DNA of 64,000 bases from Bradyrhizobium vignae (lineage in GTDB: Bacteria > Pseudomonadota > Alphaproteobacteria > Rhizobiales > Xanthobacteraceae): NCBI RefSeq assembly GCF_004114425.1, contig NZ_RDQF01000023.1, positions 1 through 64,000 of the forward strand, read 5' to 3'. The translations under genes were made by a program, and so were the position numbers. This document shows positions 9,741-18,650 of the stretch, one piece after another. The first letter of the stretch is position 1. Every line of letters begins with the position of its first letter. Below the pieces are notes generated by a model. The model ran no database searches, was not told the DNA's origin, and worked only from the letters and a program-made list of their open reading frames with translations.

Positions 9741-10973
9741 CTAGACGCGCTCGATGATGATGGCCGGCGCCATGCCGCCGGCGGCGCACATGGTGACGAG
9801 ACCACGCTTCAGGTCGCGCCGTTCGAGCTCGTCGAGCACGGTGCCGATCAGGATCGAGCCGGTGGCGCCGATGGGATGGCCAAGCGCGATCGAGCCGCCA
9901 TTGACGTTGACCTTGGCGCGGTCGAGCTTGAGGTCTCGGATATATTTTTCCGCCACCACCGCAAAGGCCTCGTTGATCTCGAACAGGTCGATGTCATCGA
10001 TGGTGAGACCCGCCTTCGCCAGCACCTTGCGCGTCGCCGGGACCGGCGCGTTCAGCATCAAGGTCGGCGAATCCCCCATGTTGGCCATCGCGACCACGCG
10101 AGCGCGCGGCTTCAGTCCATGCGCCCTGGCGTAAGCGGGCGAGGCCAGCAGGATCGCGGCGGCGCCGTCGACGACGCCGGACGAGTTGCCGGCGTGATGC
10201 ACGAAGTCGATCTTCAGGTCGGGGTATTTCTGCAGGATCAGGCCGCGATAAGTCGTGCCCTTGTCGTCGAGCGCGTAGTCGGCGATGGCCGGAAACGCCG
10301 GCTTCAGGCTGCTGAGGCCTTCCATCGTGGTTTGCGGCCGCGGATACTCCTCGTGATCGAGCGCCAGGCTGCCGTCCTCGCGGTGGACCGGCACGAGGCT
10401 CTTCTTGAAGTGGCCGTTCGCGATCGCATGCGCCGCGCGCTTCTGGCTCTCCAGCCCGAGCGCGTCGACGTCCTGCCGGGTGATGCCTTCCAGCGTCGCG
10501 ATCGCGTCGGCGCAGACGCCCTGATGCGACTGCGGATGCTTGGCCCGCAGGCGCAGATTGCCGCCGTCCATCATCATCGGACCGCCGCCGCGGCGTCCCT
10601 CCATAGACATCATCTCGCAGCCGCCGGCGATGACGAGGTCTTCGGCACCCGCCATGATCGAGCTTGCGGCCATGTTGACGCTGGTGATGCCGCTGCCGCA
10701 GAAGCGGTCGAGCGTCACCGCGCTGGCGCGCACGTCGTAGCCGGCATCGAGCGCCGACATGCGGCCGAGATCGCCGCTTTGCGTTGCGACCTGCGCGCTG
10801 CAGCCCCAGACGATGTCGTCGACATCGGCGGTGTCGATGCCGGTGCGAGCGGCGAGCGCGCGCAGCACGGTTGCCCCGAGCTGCTGCGGATGAATGCCCG
10901 AGAGGGCTCCCTTGCCGGCCTTGCCGATGCCCCGCGGGGTCCGGCAGGCATCGATGATCAGTGCGTCAGGCAT
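9741..10973 (-). CDS. Acetyl-CoA acetyltransferase (thiolase family)
   Basis: 410 residues. The thiolase fold shows the nucleophile Cys92 in DRFCGSGITSV, the GGSIALGHPIGATG histidine motif and the C-terminal CAAGGMAPA cysteine that acts as general acid/base. It catalyses reversible CoA-dependent thiolysis of a 3-ketoacyl-CoA. The insertion GRRGGGPMMMDGG after the first cysteine motif is typical of FadA/AcaB-like acetyl-CoA acetyltransferases of rhizobia rather than PhaA. No beta-oxidation partner is adjacent; a 3-hydroxybutyryl-CoA dehydrogenase lies 45 kb away. Confidence 0.92.
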   Translation of the reverse strand: MPDALIIDACRTPRGIGKAGKGALSGIHPQQLGATVLRALAARTGIDTADVDDIVWGCSAQVATQSGDLGRMSALDAGYDVRASAVTLDRFCGSGITSVNMAASSIMAGAEDLVIAGGCEMMSMEGRRGGGPMMMDGGNLRLRAKHPQSHQGVCADAIATLEGITRQDVDALGLESQKRAAHAIANGHFKKSLVPVHREDGSLALDHEEYPRPQTTMEGLSSLKPAFPAIADYALDDKGTTYRGLILQKYPDLKIDFVHHAGNSSGVVDGAAAILLASPAYARAHGLKPRARVVAMANMGDSPTLMLNAPVPATRKVLAKAGLTIDDIDLFEINEAFAVVAEKYIRDLKLDRAKVNVNGGSIALGHPIGATGSILIGTVLDELERRDLKRGLVTMCAAGGMAPAIIIERV

Positions 10974-11053
10974 GGGCGTCGTCCTCTTGTTATGAGCGTT
11001 GCGGACGGTTTTGAATCAGGGGGACAGGCGAGTCAATGCGCAGCGCCTCCTTC

Positions 11054-11079
11054 GCCTCTCCCCGCAAGCGGGAGGGGCG
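11054..11079. repeat. Intergenic REP-like palindrome, copy 2
   Basis: The same CCTCTCCCCGCAAGCGGG-type palindrome as copy 1, here between the thiolase promoter region and the 3' end of the GH1 glucosidase gene. Confidence 0.65.
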
Positions 11080-11086
11080 ACGGCAA

Positions 11087-12550
11087 TCATACCCCCGCCG
11101 CGTTGTTCGCGATCACGTTGCGGTAGAAGCTGGCGCTGAGCTTTGGCGTGCGAACCTGGGTGTCGAAATTGACGTGGTACAGCCCAAAACGCTTGTTGAG
11201 GCCATACACCCACTCGAAATTGTCCATCAGGCTCCAGAGAAAATAGCCGCGCACCGGCACGCCCTCACTTGTGGCACGCTGGAGCTGGGCGAGATAGTTG
11301 CGCAAATACATGATGCGGTCGGTGTCGTAGATCCTGCCGTCGGGTCTCACCATGTCGTCGCCGGATGCTCCGTTCTCGCTGATATAGATCGCATCCGTCT
11401 TCCAGATCTTTGCCGCCAGCTTCGGCACCCAGTAGATCGTCTCGGGCCCGACACGCAGCCAGTCCGAATTCATGTGCGGGAACGATTTCGGGATCGGCAG
11501 CGGCATGAAGCCCGCGCCCTGGTCGGAGGCCACCACATAGTTCTGCGGCGCGTAGATGTTGAGGCCGAGGAAATCGATCGGCGAGGAAATGATCTTGAGC
11601 TCCGCATCGGTGAATTTCGGCGCGTTGGGCCCGGCATATTTCAGGAAGGCGTCGGTATAGCCGCCGGTCATGATGACGTTGAGATAGCCGGCATTCATCT
11701 CGCGCAGCGCGATCTCCGCGGCGCGAACGTTTTCCGGGGTGTCGATCGCGGGCGCGCAGGCGTCGATGTTCTCGGCCGGCCCCACCCTGGTGCCGCGGCC
11801 GCCATGGGCGCGCACCGCCTGCACCGCGAGCCCATGCGCCAGCGCGCTGTTGTGCCTGATCTGGTTGACCTCGGCCTGCGGCAGCGTCAGGCCCGGCGCG
11901 TCGATGCCGATGCCGTAGCCGAAATAGACGAAGCGGCCGCTCTCGTTCAACGTGAACACGTTTTTGACGCGGTCGGTCAGATGCTCGGCGACATAGGCCG
12001 CATAGTCACCGAAGATCTTGCAGGTCTCCGTCGAACGCCAACCGCCGAAGCGATCCTCAAGCGATTGCGGCAGGTCCCAATGATAGAGCGTCAGCCACGG
12101 CTCGATGCCGTTCTTCAGGAGTTCGTCGACGAGACGATTGTAGAAGTCGAGCCCCTTCGGGTTGGGCTTGCCGTCGCCGTCCGGAAACACCCGCGGCCAG
12201 GCCACCGAGAAGCGATAGGCCCTGCAGCCGAGCTCCTTGATGAGCGCGATGTCCTCCTTGTAGCGGTGATAGTGCTCATTGGCGCGGTCGCCGGTGGTGC
12301 CGTCCTCGATCTTGCCGGGAATGCGCACGAACTTGTCCCAGATCGAGGCCCCTCGCCCGTCCTCGTTGACCGCGCCCTCCACCTGATAGGACGAGGTCGC
12401 GGTGCCCCAGACAAAGCCCGCCGGAAAGCCGCCTCCATTGCGCGGCGGGGCTGCCGGCTTGGCTTCGGCAGCCTCGAGCGCACCAGCCATCGCAGCTGCG
12501 GACAACCCCGCGATTTTCGCAAGCTGGCGACGCGAGACCTTGTACGACAT
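11087..12550 (-). CDS. Tat-exported GH1 beta-glucosidase
   Basis: 487 residues. The N-terminus SRRQLAKIAGLSAAAMAGAL is a twin-arginine signal, so the enzyme should fold in the cytosol and act in the periplasm. The GH1 barrel begins FPAGFVWGTATSSYQVEGA. The nucleophile is Glu392 in ISENGA and the acid/base Glu203 in TLNES, where GH1 enzymes normally have NEP; the proline is replaced by serine. It hydrolyses beta-glucosides or similar aryl-glycosides. The start at 12550 has GGAGGCAGCATCA upstream; longer frames to 12664 lack a signal peptide. Confidence 0.9.
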   Translation of the reverse strand: MSYKVSRRQLAKIAGLSAAAMAGALEAAEAKPAAPPRNGGGFPAGFVWGTATSSYQVEGAVNEDGRGASIWDKFVRIPGKIEDGTTGDRANEHYHRYKEDIALIKELGCRAYRFSVAWPRVFPDGDGKPNPKGLDFYNRLVDELLKNGIEPWLTLYHWDLPQSLEDRFGGWRSTETCKIFGDYAAYVAEHLTDRVKNVFTLNESGRFVYFGYGIGIDAPGLTLPQAEVNQIRHNSALAHGLAVQAVRAHGGRGTRVGPAENIDACAPAIDTPENVRAAEIALREMNAGYLNVIMTGGYTDAFLKYAGPNAPKFTDAELKIISSPIDFLGLNIYAPQNYVVASDQGAGFMPLPIPKSFPHMNSDWLRVGPETIYWVPKLAAKIWKTDAIYISENGASGDDMVRPDGRIYDTDRIMYLRNYLAQLQRATSEGVPVRGYFLWSLMDNFEWVYGLNKRFGLYHVNFDTQVRTPKLSASFYRNVIANNAAGV

Positions 12551-12700
12551 TGATGCTGCCTCCGAAACGATCGTTGCGGCGGCACAATGGCGGGTCGCGG
12601 ACCATTTGAGAAGCGGCCTTTGGGGATGCCGCATGCAGAATTGCGGGACCCGAGGGCGCGACATATGCGAGCGGCCCCCAGGGGAGTGCCGGCCTCGAGC

Positions 12701-13108
12701 TCAGCGCGAGCGCTTCGGCAATTTCGGCAGCTTGCCGGGATTGAACGCTGGCACCGGCTCGGTTCGCTCACGTGCCGGCGGCTGCTGTTCCGTCAGAATG
12801 AGCGTGCCATGGAGGATCATTCCCGGCACCTGTAGTGCCGTCGCGGTGTAGCTCGCGATCTTGCCGGGGCAGTACCCTTCGATGTCGAGCGTGAGCTCAT
12901 CTTCAACGCCGAAGACCGTTGCCCGCCCATCGGTATGACGCTTCGTCGATACGGTCGCCGTGAAGCGGTCGCCATCGACCTTGCAGACGCCGTGATAGGT
13001 CATCAGGCTGTCGCGGCCCCAAATCTGGCCGTCTGCGACATGGACGATCCCGGTACCCTGGTCGAGCGGCGTCTTGTACCACGCCGCGTAGGTGCCGTCC
13101 TTCAGCAT
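12701..13108 (-). CDS. GrlR-like small regulatory-fold protein
   Basis: 135 residues beginning MLKDGTYAAWYKTP, with GTGIVHVADGQIWGRDSLMTYHG and a final LHGTLIL strand. This pattern is that of the GrlR-type beta-barrel family (named for a negative regulator of type III secretion), which is widespread as stand-alone proteins in Bradyrhizobium. I chose the ATG at 13108, preceded by GGGGAGACTGCTCCC, over an in-frame ATG at 13150 with no ribosome site. The Pro/Arg-rich tail after residue 105 is probably disordered. There is no type III gene nearby, so the regulatory role is uncertain. Confidence 0.65.
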   Translation of the reverse strand: MLKDGTYAAWYKTPLDQGTGIVHVADGQIWGRDSLMTYHGVCKVDGDRFTATVSTKRHTDGRATVFGVEDELTLDIEGYCPGKIASYTATALQVPGMILHGTLILTEQQPPARERTEPVPAFNPGKLPKLPKRSR

Positions 13109-13168
13109 GGGAGCAGTCTCCCCTGGTATTGCGACGCCGATAATTGGCATCTTAGCGCCAAGAAACGG

Positions 13169-13336
13169 TTAATGACCCGCCCCGTGCCAATCCGCTCTTT
13201 CCTTGCGCAGCTCGGCCTCGAGCTCCTCGATGATGCTGTGAAGCAGATGCGCGGCAAGCGGATCGGTCACTTCGCGTTCCAAATGCCGGTAACGCGCGAT
13301 CAGGAATTCCTGCTCTCTCAACTGGCGTTCTGTCAT
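13169..13336 (-). CDS. Small helical hypothetical protein
   Basis: 55 residues from the ATG at 13336 (GGAGGG about 10 nt upstream). It is rich in Glu, Arg and Leu with a heptad-like pattern (IARYRHLEREVTDPLAAHLLHSI), suggesting a short helical hairpin or coiled coil. No known family. It lies about 60 nt upstream of the GrlR-like gene on the same strand. Confidence 0.55.
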   Translation of the reverse strand: MTERQLREQEFLIARYRHLEREVTDPLAAHLLHSIIEELEAELRKERADWHGAGH

Positions 13337-13461
13337 CAGACGGCCCTCCGACACATCGACGCGGAGAGGACCGAGCAGTTTCGTTAAACTTTTCAGATCA
13401 TTTGCTATGGTTTCTGATGGGTTAAGAGGGCCGCGCGCGCTTCGCTCGCGGGGCCGGGACG

Positions 13462-13671
13462 ATGGCTCATCATCCCTCGTTGACCGGGATGATGGAGCTG
13501 TCCACAGAGCAGGCTGAAGCCGTCAAGCAGGAGGAGCGCGGAAAAATCCCGCTCGCCCGACGCGGCGATCCCGACGAGATCGCGGATTGGATCGTGCGGT
13601 TCGCGAGCCCCGCCTCTCGATGGGTAACGGGACAGGTTCTCGCAGTGGATGGCGGCCTCGGACTGATCTAG
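13462..13671 (+). pseudogene. C-terminal remnant of a short-chain dehydrogenase/reductase
   Basis: The 69-codon frame matches only the last quarter of an SDR: IPLARRGDPDEIADWIVRFASPASRW followed by VTGQVLAVDGGLGLI, the usual SDR ending. The Rossmann GxxxGxG and catalytic Tyr-x3-Lys regions are absent. Upstream sequence is not SDR-like, and a stop-rich AT-rich segment lies at 13385-13430. Probably a relic left by deletion. Confidence 0.75.
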
Positions 13672-13765
13672 AGCGCGACGAGATCCAGATGAATCATCGT
13701 CCGCTTCAACTCGCTGTTTGAGCATGATCTCATGCTCAGCTTCCGTGCGAAGTGTTGACGCTTTC
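13672..13765. repeat. Dispersed intergenic repeat (degenerate copy)
   Basis: Begins GAGCGCGACGAGAT and contains a GAGCATGATCTCATGCTC palindrome. It resembles the longer copy at 28581-28690 (same order: GCG-rich start, GATGAATC, GCATGATC palindrome, TTCGCAC-like segment). It lies between the SDR remnant and the 3' end of the TonB receptor gene. Confidence 0.5.
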
Positions 13766-13773
13766 GAGCCGGT

Positions 13774-16230
13774 CTAGAACGTCACCCGCATCCCCGCATA
13801 GAACGCGCGCGGCCTTGCCGGGCTCAGCGAGCGCGGATCGGCGAAGTCATTGCCGCCGTTGGTGAAGTTGGGCAAGGCCTCGCGATCGAAGAACCGTCCG
13901 TAGGTCGCGTAGCGCTTGTCGAAGACGTTGTCGACGCGGCCGTAGAGCTGGATGTTCTTCGTCACCTGATAGGAGGTGTGGAGATTGAACACCGTATAGG
14001 ACGGCAGCTTCGCGAACTGGTTGGACTCGTCGCCGACGAGATATTGGCTGGAGACGAACAGCGCGTTGCCGCCGACCTTCCAGACGTCGGTCACGGCGTA
14101 GTCGATGCCGATCTTGACGCGGTGGCGGGGGATGGCCGGGATCTGATTGCCGGGCGAGACGTGGATGTGACCGTTGGCGTCAGCAAATGGGCTGTCGGAG
14201 CCGATGGTCAGCGCGTCGAGAAAACGTGCGTCGAGGAAGGCGTAGCTCGCCTGGAACTGGAGCGCCGGCGACTTGATGCTGACCTCGGCTTCGAGCCCCT
14301 GCCGCCGCGTCCGGCCCACATTGGCGAAAAAGCCAAATCCAGTCCGGTCCGGAACAGGAACGGCAGCGATGTCGTCGTAATTGGTGGCGCGGAAGCCGCC
14401 GACCTTCCAGCCGAGGGTGCCGATGTTCAGCTCCTTGGTGCCGCGCAGGCCCGCCTCCACGGTCTTGGATACGACCTGTTTCAGTGGTGGATCGGAGACG
14501 AGAAACGCTGCGATGAGGCAAGGACGGATCGGATCGGAGCACCCGAGTTCCAGCGGCGTCGGCACGCGATTGGCCTCGGAATAGCCGGCATAGGCCGTCA
14601 GCTCCGGCGTGATCTTGTAGGTGCCGCCGATGACCGGATTGAAGCGGGTGAAGGTGTGATCACCGTTGAGATCGGTGCCGAGCTGATCCTCGAGCGTGAT
14701 GCGCGCTACGTTGAAGCGGCCGCCGCCGGTGATGGCGAAAGCATCCGTGACGTTGAACGTATCCATCGCATAGAGGCCGTTATACTGGTTGATGGTCCGC
14801 AGCGAGACAGGGCCGGCAACCTCTGGCGTGCCGGTCGCTCCTAGGAACACGCCGCTGCCGCTGACGACGTAATTTTCTCCGATCGAGCCGATTTCGGCGG
14901 TCGCGTCGTAGCGCGTGACGCTGGCATCATAGCTCGCGCCCATCACGAAGCGGTTGTCGTGCCCCAACAGTTGATCGGTGTTGGTGGCCTGCCCCGACAC
15001 GCCGAAGCTGGTCGACCGTATCGAGCTGCGGTCGATCTCGCCGAGGATCGTTCCCGGCGCAAAGGGATTGGCGAGCTGCACGCCGTTCGTGCCGTTCGCG
15101 GGCGTGGTATCATTGCCGAAGCAGAGCAGCGTTGGATCCGCACCGCATTCCTGCACGTCGGTCGGATTGCCGTCGACCAGCTTCTGCTCGTATCTGCGCA
15201 GATGCGCAGTGCCTTCCAGCGTCCAGGTCGGCGTCGCATCGACCTTTCCGGTGAAATTGAGATAACCGACGCGGTTGCTCGTGGTCTGCGGCGTCGTGTA
15301 GGTCGCGCCCCAATATTTGTCGAGAAGCTCGGCCGGTACGGTAGCGCTGGCACCGAAATCGTTCTTGGCCACGCCCATATTGGCGTGGAATTCGCTGTCG
15401 CCGGCCTTGTAGGCGACATCGCTGTAGAAGCGCCGCACCGTCGATTGGGAAAAATTGCGGAAGCCGTCGTCGCGCAGTCCTTCGAGCGCGGCATAGACGC
15501 CGTAGTTCTTGTCGACCTGCTTGCCCCATTGCGCCGAGCCCTGGATGCGGCCGAACGAGCCGCCCATCACGTCGAGCTCCGCGCCCTGATAGGTGAAGCC
15601 GTCCTTCATTTGCAGGTTGAGGGCGCCGCCGAGCGCGTTGAGGCCGAAGGCCGGGTTGTTGGTCACCAGCGTCACCGACCTGATCGCGGCGGTGGGGATC
15701 AGGTCCCAATTGACGGCGTCCGAGAAGGCTTCGTTGATGCGGACGCCGTTCTGGTACACGGCAAGGCCCTGCGGCGTGCCCGTCACGGGCGAGGCGACGA
15801 AACCGCGGAATTCGACATTCGGCTGGAACGGATTGCCGGTGACTTCGCTGATGTTGACGCCGGCGATGTTGTCGCGCAGGGCATCTGTGACGTTCAGCGA
15901 ACCGGTACGCTTGATCTGGTTGGCATCGACCGCGTTGATCGCCGATGCGACCTTGTCGACATCGAGACCCCTGCCCGTACCCGGCGAGGTCGGATAGACG
16001 TAGATGCGTGTCCTCGGGCTGGCGGACGACGGCGCCCCGACGCGCGCGACCGGTCGCGGCGCCGCGGTACGCCTCGCTGGCGAAGGAGGCGGCGCAGTGA
16101 CCTCGACCGGCGGCAGGTTCTGGACATTGGTCTCTTCATCCTGCGCGGCCTCGGCGGGACCGGCGAGAACCAGCCCGGTCGAAACCGAAGCGACCAACAA
16201 ACGACGCTTGAACCGAAGACGCTCGCCCAT
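13774..16230 (-). CDS. TonB-dependent outer-membrane receptor (candidate lanthanophore/metal receptor)
   Basis: 818 residues from the ATG at 16230 (GGGAAGGCAGG upstream). After a signal peptide (KRRLLVASVSTGLVLAGPAEA) and a Pro/Ala-rich linker come a plug domain (about 95-215, including VNISEVTGNPFQPNVEFRGF) and a 22-strand barrel ending in the required aromatic (YAGMRVTF). It imports a scarce ligand with TonB energy. The ligand is not readable, but the gene sits downstream of a sensor kinase in a lanthanide/PQQ island. In Methylorubrum a TonB receptor (LutH) serves lanthanide uptake, so a similar role is a reasonable inference. Alternative: a siderophore or other metal-chelate receptor. Confidence 0.88.
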   Translation of the reverse strand: MGERLRFKRRLLVASVSTGLVLAGPAEAAQDEETNVQNLPPVEVTAPPPSPARRTAAPRPVARVGAPSSASPRTRIYVYPTSPGTGRGLDVDKVASAINAVDANQIKRTGSLNVTDALRDNIAGVNISEVTGNPFQPNVEFRGFVASPVTGTPQGLAVYQNGVRINEAFSDAVNWDLIPTAAIRSVTLVTNNPAFGLNALGGALNLQMKDGFTYQGAELDVMGGSFGRIQGSAQWGKQVDKNYGVYAALEGLRDDGFRNFSQSTVRRFYSDVAYKAGDSEFHANMGVAKNDFGASATVPAELLDKYWGATYTTPQTTSNRVGYLNFTGKVDATPTWTLEGTAHLRRYEQKLVDGNPTDVQECGADPTLLCFGNDTTPANGTNGVQLANPFAPGTILGEIDRSSIRSTSFGVSGQATNTDQLLGHDNRFVMGASYDASVTRYDATAEIGSIGENYVVSGSGVFLGATGTPEVAGPVSLRTINQYNGLYAMDTFNVTDAFAITGGGRFNVARITLEDQLGTDLNGDHTFTRFNPVIGGTYKITPELTAYAGYSEANRVPTPLELGCSDPIRPCLIAAFLVSDPPLKQVVSKTVEAGLRGTKELNIGTLGWKVGGFRATNYDDIAAVPVPDRTGFGFFANVGRTRRQGLEAEVSIKSPALQFQASYAFLDARFLDALTIGSDSPFADANGHIHVSPGNQIPAIPRHRVKIGIDYAVTDVWKVGGNALFVSSQYLVGDESNQFAKLPSYTVFNLHTSYQVTKNIQLYGRVDNVFDKRYATYGRFFDREALPNFTNGGNDFADPRSLSPARPRAFYAGMRVTF

Positions 16231-16349
16231 CCTGCCTTCCCAACCCGTCACCACCGGCCGATTTGATTTTCCCCGTTTGGTCGAGAGGAGTGTAATCGGG
16301 GGCCGTTCGCGCACCAGCTATAAAAGGTCGGGCAATATCCGCACCCGTT

Positions 16350-16379
16350 TTCCCGACCAAATCGGGAATTTTTCCCGAT
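16350..16379. promoter_or_regulatory. Triple TTCCCGA inverted-repeat operator
   Basis: TTCCCGA at 16350-16356, its inverse TCGGGAA at 16362-16368 and another TTCCCGA at 16372-16378 form two overlapping palindromes. The second (ATCGGGAA, 3 nt, TTCCCGAT) is perfect. It lies about 120 nt upstream of the TonB receptor start and just past the kinase stop. Spacing suggests a dimeric regulator site, possibly for the adjacent response regulator; a read-through hairpin for the kinase transcript is the alternative. Confidence 0.5.
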
Positions 16380-16393
16380 CGCTTCGGGCGCGG

Positions 16394-17746
16394 TCAGGGG
16401 GATGCCGTCGGAATCAGCGCCTCGACGGTCAGGCCCCCGTCACCGGAGACGACGTTGAGCGTGCCGCCCAGCGCCAGGATCCGCTCGCGCATCCCGACGA
16501 GGCCGAAGCCGAGCTTCTGGCCCGGCTCCATGCCGCGGCCATTGTCGCTGACCCGCACCCGGGCGCAGCCGCGGCCATCGTCCGATGCCTGCGCCACCGG
16601 CTCGATGACGACATTGACCGAGGTCGCGCCGGCGTGGCGGAATACATTGGTGAGCGCCTCCTGCACGATGCGATAGATGGTGAGATCGGCGGTCTCACCG
16701 GTTGCGCCCAGCGCCGGCGAGATCACGGTCTCGATGGCGACGTCGGGGTGCGACTCCCGCCACAGCCGCGACAGCGATTCCAGCGCCTGGCGCAGGCCGA
16801 GCTCGGCAAGGCCCACGGGCCGAAGGCGCTCCAGCACGCGGCGATTGAACTGCTGGAGTGCATTGATCTGCTCCAGCATGGCGCTGCCATGTTTTCGCAC
16901 GGCATCCGCACTCGGCGCGCGTCCGTCCGCCTGCTTCGCCAGCGCGCTCGCATGTGCGCGCAGCGAGAACAAGTAAGGCCCGAACTCGTCATGGAGCTCG
17001 CGTGCGATCTCCTTGCGCTCGATGTCCTGAAGCGACACCGCACGCTCGGCAAGGCGCCGCTTGTCCTCGACCGCCTCATGAAGCGTCGCGGCAAGGTGGT
17101 TGAGCTTGGTGCAGATCGCGCCGAGTTCCGGCGCGCCGCCCGGCGCGACACGGGCCTCGTAATGTCCGCCTTCGAGCTTCCCCATTGCCTCCGCCAGCGA
17201 CTGCAGCGGTGCCAGCGCCCGGCCGACCACTGTCATCATCAGGAAAAACAGCGCGAGCGCGATCACCGAGCCAACCTCGAGCTGGGTCACGATGCCGTCC
17301 CAGATCTCCGCGATCTCGTCGTCGGGATGCGCGGTGATCACGAGCGAGCCGGGCTTGCCATGGATCGAGACGGGCACGCTGACCGCGGCCTGCTCGGGAT
17401 GAACCAGGCTGACGAACCAGGCCGGCGGACCGCGCGTGTCGGCATCGGGCCGCGGCGGCGTCAGCGGGTTCCCGCCGGAATCGTGAAGCGCGATGCTGAC
17501 ATGGCGCAGCCGGCTGAGATCGCGTGCGATCTGGTTCAGCTTCGCATCGGGGTCGGGCGCCTCGTTCAGGTCCGCCACGATCATCTCGATGAACTCGCGC
17601 GCAAGGCGGATCACGCTCTGGTCCTCGGCCTGCACGCGGGGACCTGCTTCCGCGACCTGGCGGCCGATATTGACGGCGAGCCCCAGCGCCAGCAGCAGCG
17701 CCAGCAAGAGGTTGATGCGTCCGCGCAAGGATAGATTTTGCCACAT
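16394..17746 (-). CDS. Sensor histidine kinase (HisKA_3/NarL-type)
   Basis: 450 residues. One transmembrane helix at 8-26, a periplasmic domain at about 30-150, a second helix at 157-176, then HAMP, the phospho-acceptor His252 in ERKEIARELHDEFG and a C-terminal HATPase with VSDNGRGM and GFGLVGMRERI. This is the membrane-bound sensor of a NarL/LuxR-type two-component pair. It is transcribed divergently from its probable partner at 17954. Related kinase/regulator pairs (ExaDE, FlhSR type) control quinoprotein alcohol oxidation or formaldehyde metabolism; the signal here is unknown. Confidence 0.92.
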   Translation of the reverse strand: MWQNLSLRGRINLLLALLLALGLAVNIGRQVAEAGPRVQAEDQSVIRLAREFIEMIVADLNEAPDPDAKLNQIARDLSRLRHVSIALHDSGGNPLTPPRPDADTRGPPAWFVSLVHPEQAAVSVPVSIHGKPGSLVITAHPDDEIAEIWDGIVTQLEVGSVIALALFFLMMTVVGRALAPLQSLAEAMGKLEGGHYEARVAPGGAPELGAICTKLNHLAATLHEAVEDKRRLAERAVSLQDIERKEIARELHDEFGPYLFSLRAHASALAKQADGRAPSADAVRKHGSAMLEQINALQQFNRRVLERLRPVGLAELGLRQALESLSRLWRESHPDVAIETVISPALGATGETADLTIYRIVQEALTNVFRHAGATSVNVVIEPVAQASDDGRGCARVRVSDNGRGMEPGQKLGFGLVGMRERILALGGTLNVVSGDGGLTVEALIPTASP

Positions 17747-17866
17747 TGGTATCGCCTGTGCCTCGCGAAGAATGCCCGCGCCTGTCCGATGACGTTGACA
17801 GAGACGAAGCGCCCGATATCTAATCGGAAGCGTACAGCAATCCCGGCCGGGTTGCATGAGGCCACA

Positions 17867-17884
17867 TGAGACACGCGCGTCTCA
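17867..17884. promoter_or_regulatory. Inverted repeat between divergent kinase and regulator genes
   Basis: TGAGAC, six bases, GTCTCA: a perfect 6-bp dyad centred in the 207-nt intergenic region, 70 nt upstream of the response regulator ATG. Placement suits an autoregulatory operator. Confidence 0.4.
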
Positions 17885-17953
17885 CCTGGTAATCTCATGC
17901 GGCGCAGAACAGGCCATCCTATCAGGGGAACGGGCTGTCGCGAGGAACGCCCT

Positions 17954-18574
17954 ATGCGCATTCTGATCGTCGACGATCATCCCATCGTCGCCTCCGGCTG
18001 CCGTGCCGTGTTGGCCGACGAGGGCGAGATCGAGATCTTGGAGGCCGCCGACGCCGAAGACGGCGAGAGCGTCTTCATCGTCGAACGCCCCGAGCTCTGC
18101 ATCATCGACATCAACCTGCCGACCGTCTCCGGCTTCGAGCTCGCGCGCCGCATCCTCGAGCGCGCGCCCGAGGCCCGCATCATCATGTTCAGCATGAACG
18201 ACGACCCCGCCTTCGCCGCGCGCGCGATCGAGTGCGGCGCAAAGGGGTATGTCTCCAAGACCGGCGATCCCGACGATCTCGTCGAGGCGATCCGTGCCGT
18301 CGGGGGCGGCGGGACTTACCTTCCGACCGCGATCGCGCGCAGCATCGCCTTTGCCGGACCCGCGCTGGCGCAAAGTCCGCTGTCGAAGCTGAACGCGCGC
18401 GAGATGGAGATCTTGCGCTTGCTGAGTGCCGGAAAGAGCCTGTCGGAGATCGCCTGGCTGGTGCAATCGTCCTACAAGACGGTGGCCAATACCTCGTCCA
18501 TCATGCGCCAGAAGCTCGGGGTGAAGACTTCGGTCGAGCTGGTGCGGCTGGCGATCGACAGCGGCGTCGCCTGA
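17954..18574 (+). CDS. LuxR/NarL-type response regulator
   Basis: 206 residues. The receiver domain (1-120) begins MRILIVDDHP, the phospho-acceptor is Asp52 in IIDINLP and the conserved Lys lies in GYVSKTGDPDD. A LuxR helix-turn-helix occupies about 137-200 (LNAREMEILRLLSAGKSLSEIA, then the recognition helix SYKTVANTSSIMRQKLGV). The start at 17954 removes 19 non-family residues of a longer frame. It is the likely output of the kinase at 16394 and lies next to fghA, so control of formaldehyde and quinoprotein genes is plausible. Confidence 0.93.
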   Translation: MRILIVDDHPIVASGCRAVLADEGEIEILEAADAEDGESVFIVERPELCIIDINLPTVSGFELARRILERAPEARIIMFSMNDDPAFAARAIECGAKGYVSKTGDPDDLVEAIRAVGGGGTYLPTAIARSIAFAGPALAQSPLSKLNAREMEILRLLSAGKSLSEIAWLVQSSYKTVANTSSIMRQKLGVKTSVELVRLAIDSGVA

Positions 18575-18650
18575 CGACACGAGCCGCCACGAATTCGGTC
18601 ACACAAGAGTTGCAATCTTGATGTGGTGAGATGCCACGGAGTTTTCAGGC

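Noticed and set aside
14959..16266. 435-codon plus-strand frame opposite the TonB receptor
   Set aside because: No homology features; the receptor on the minus strand is well supported.
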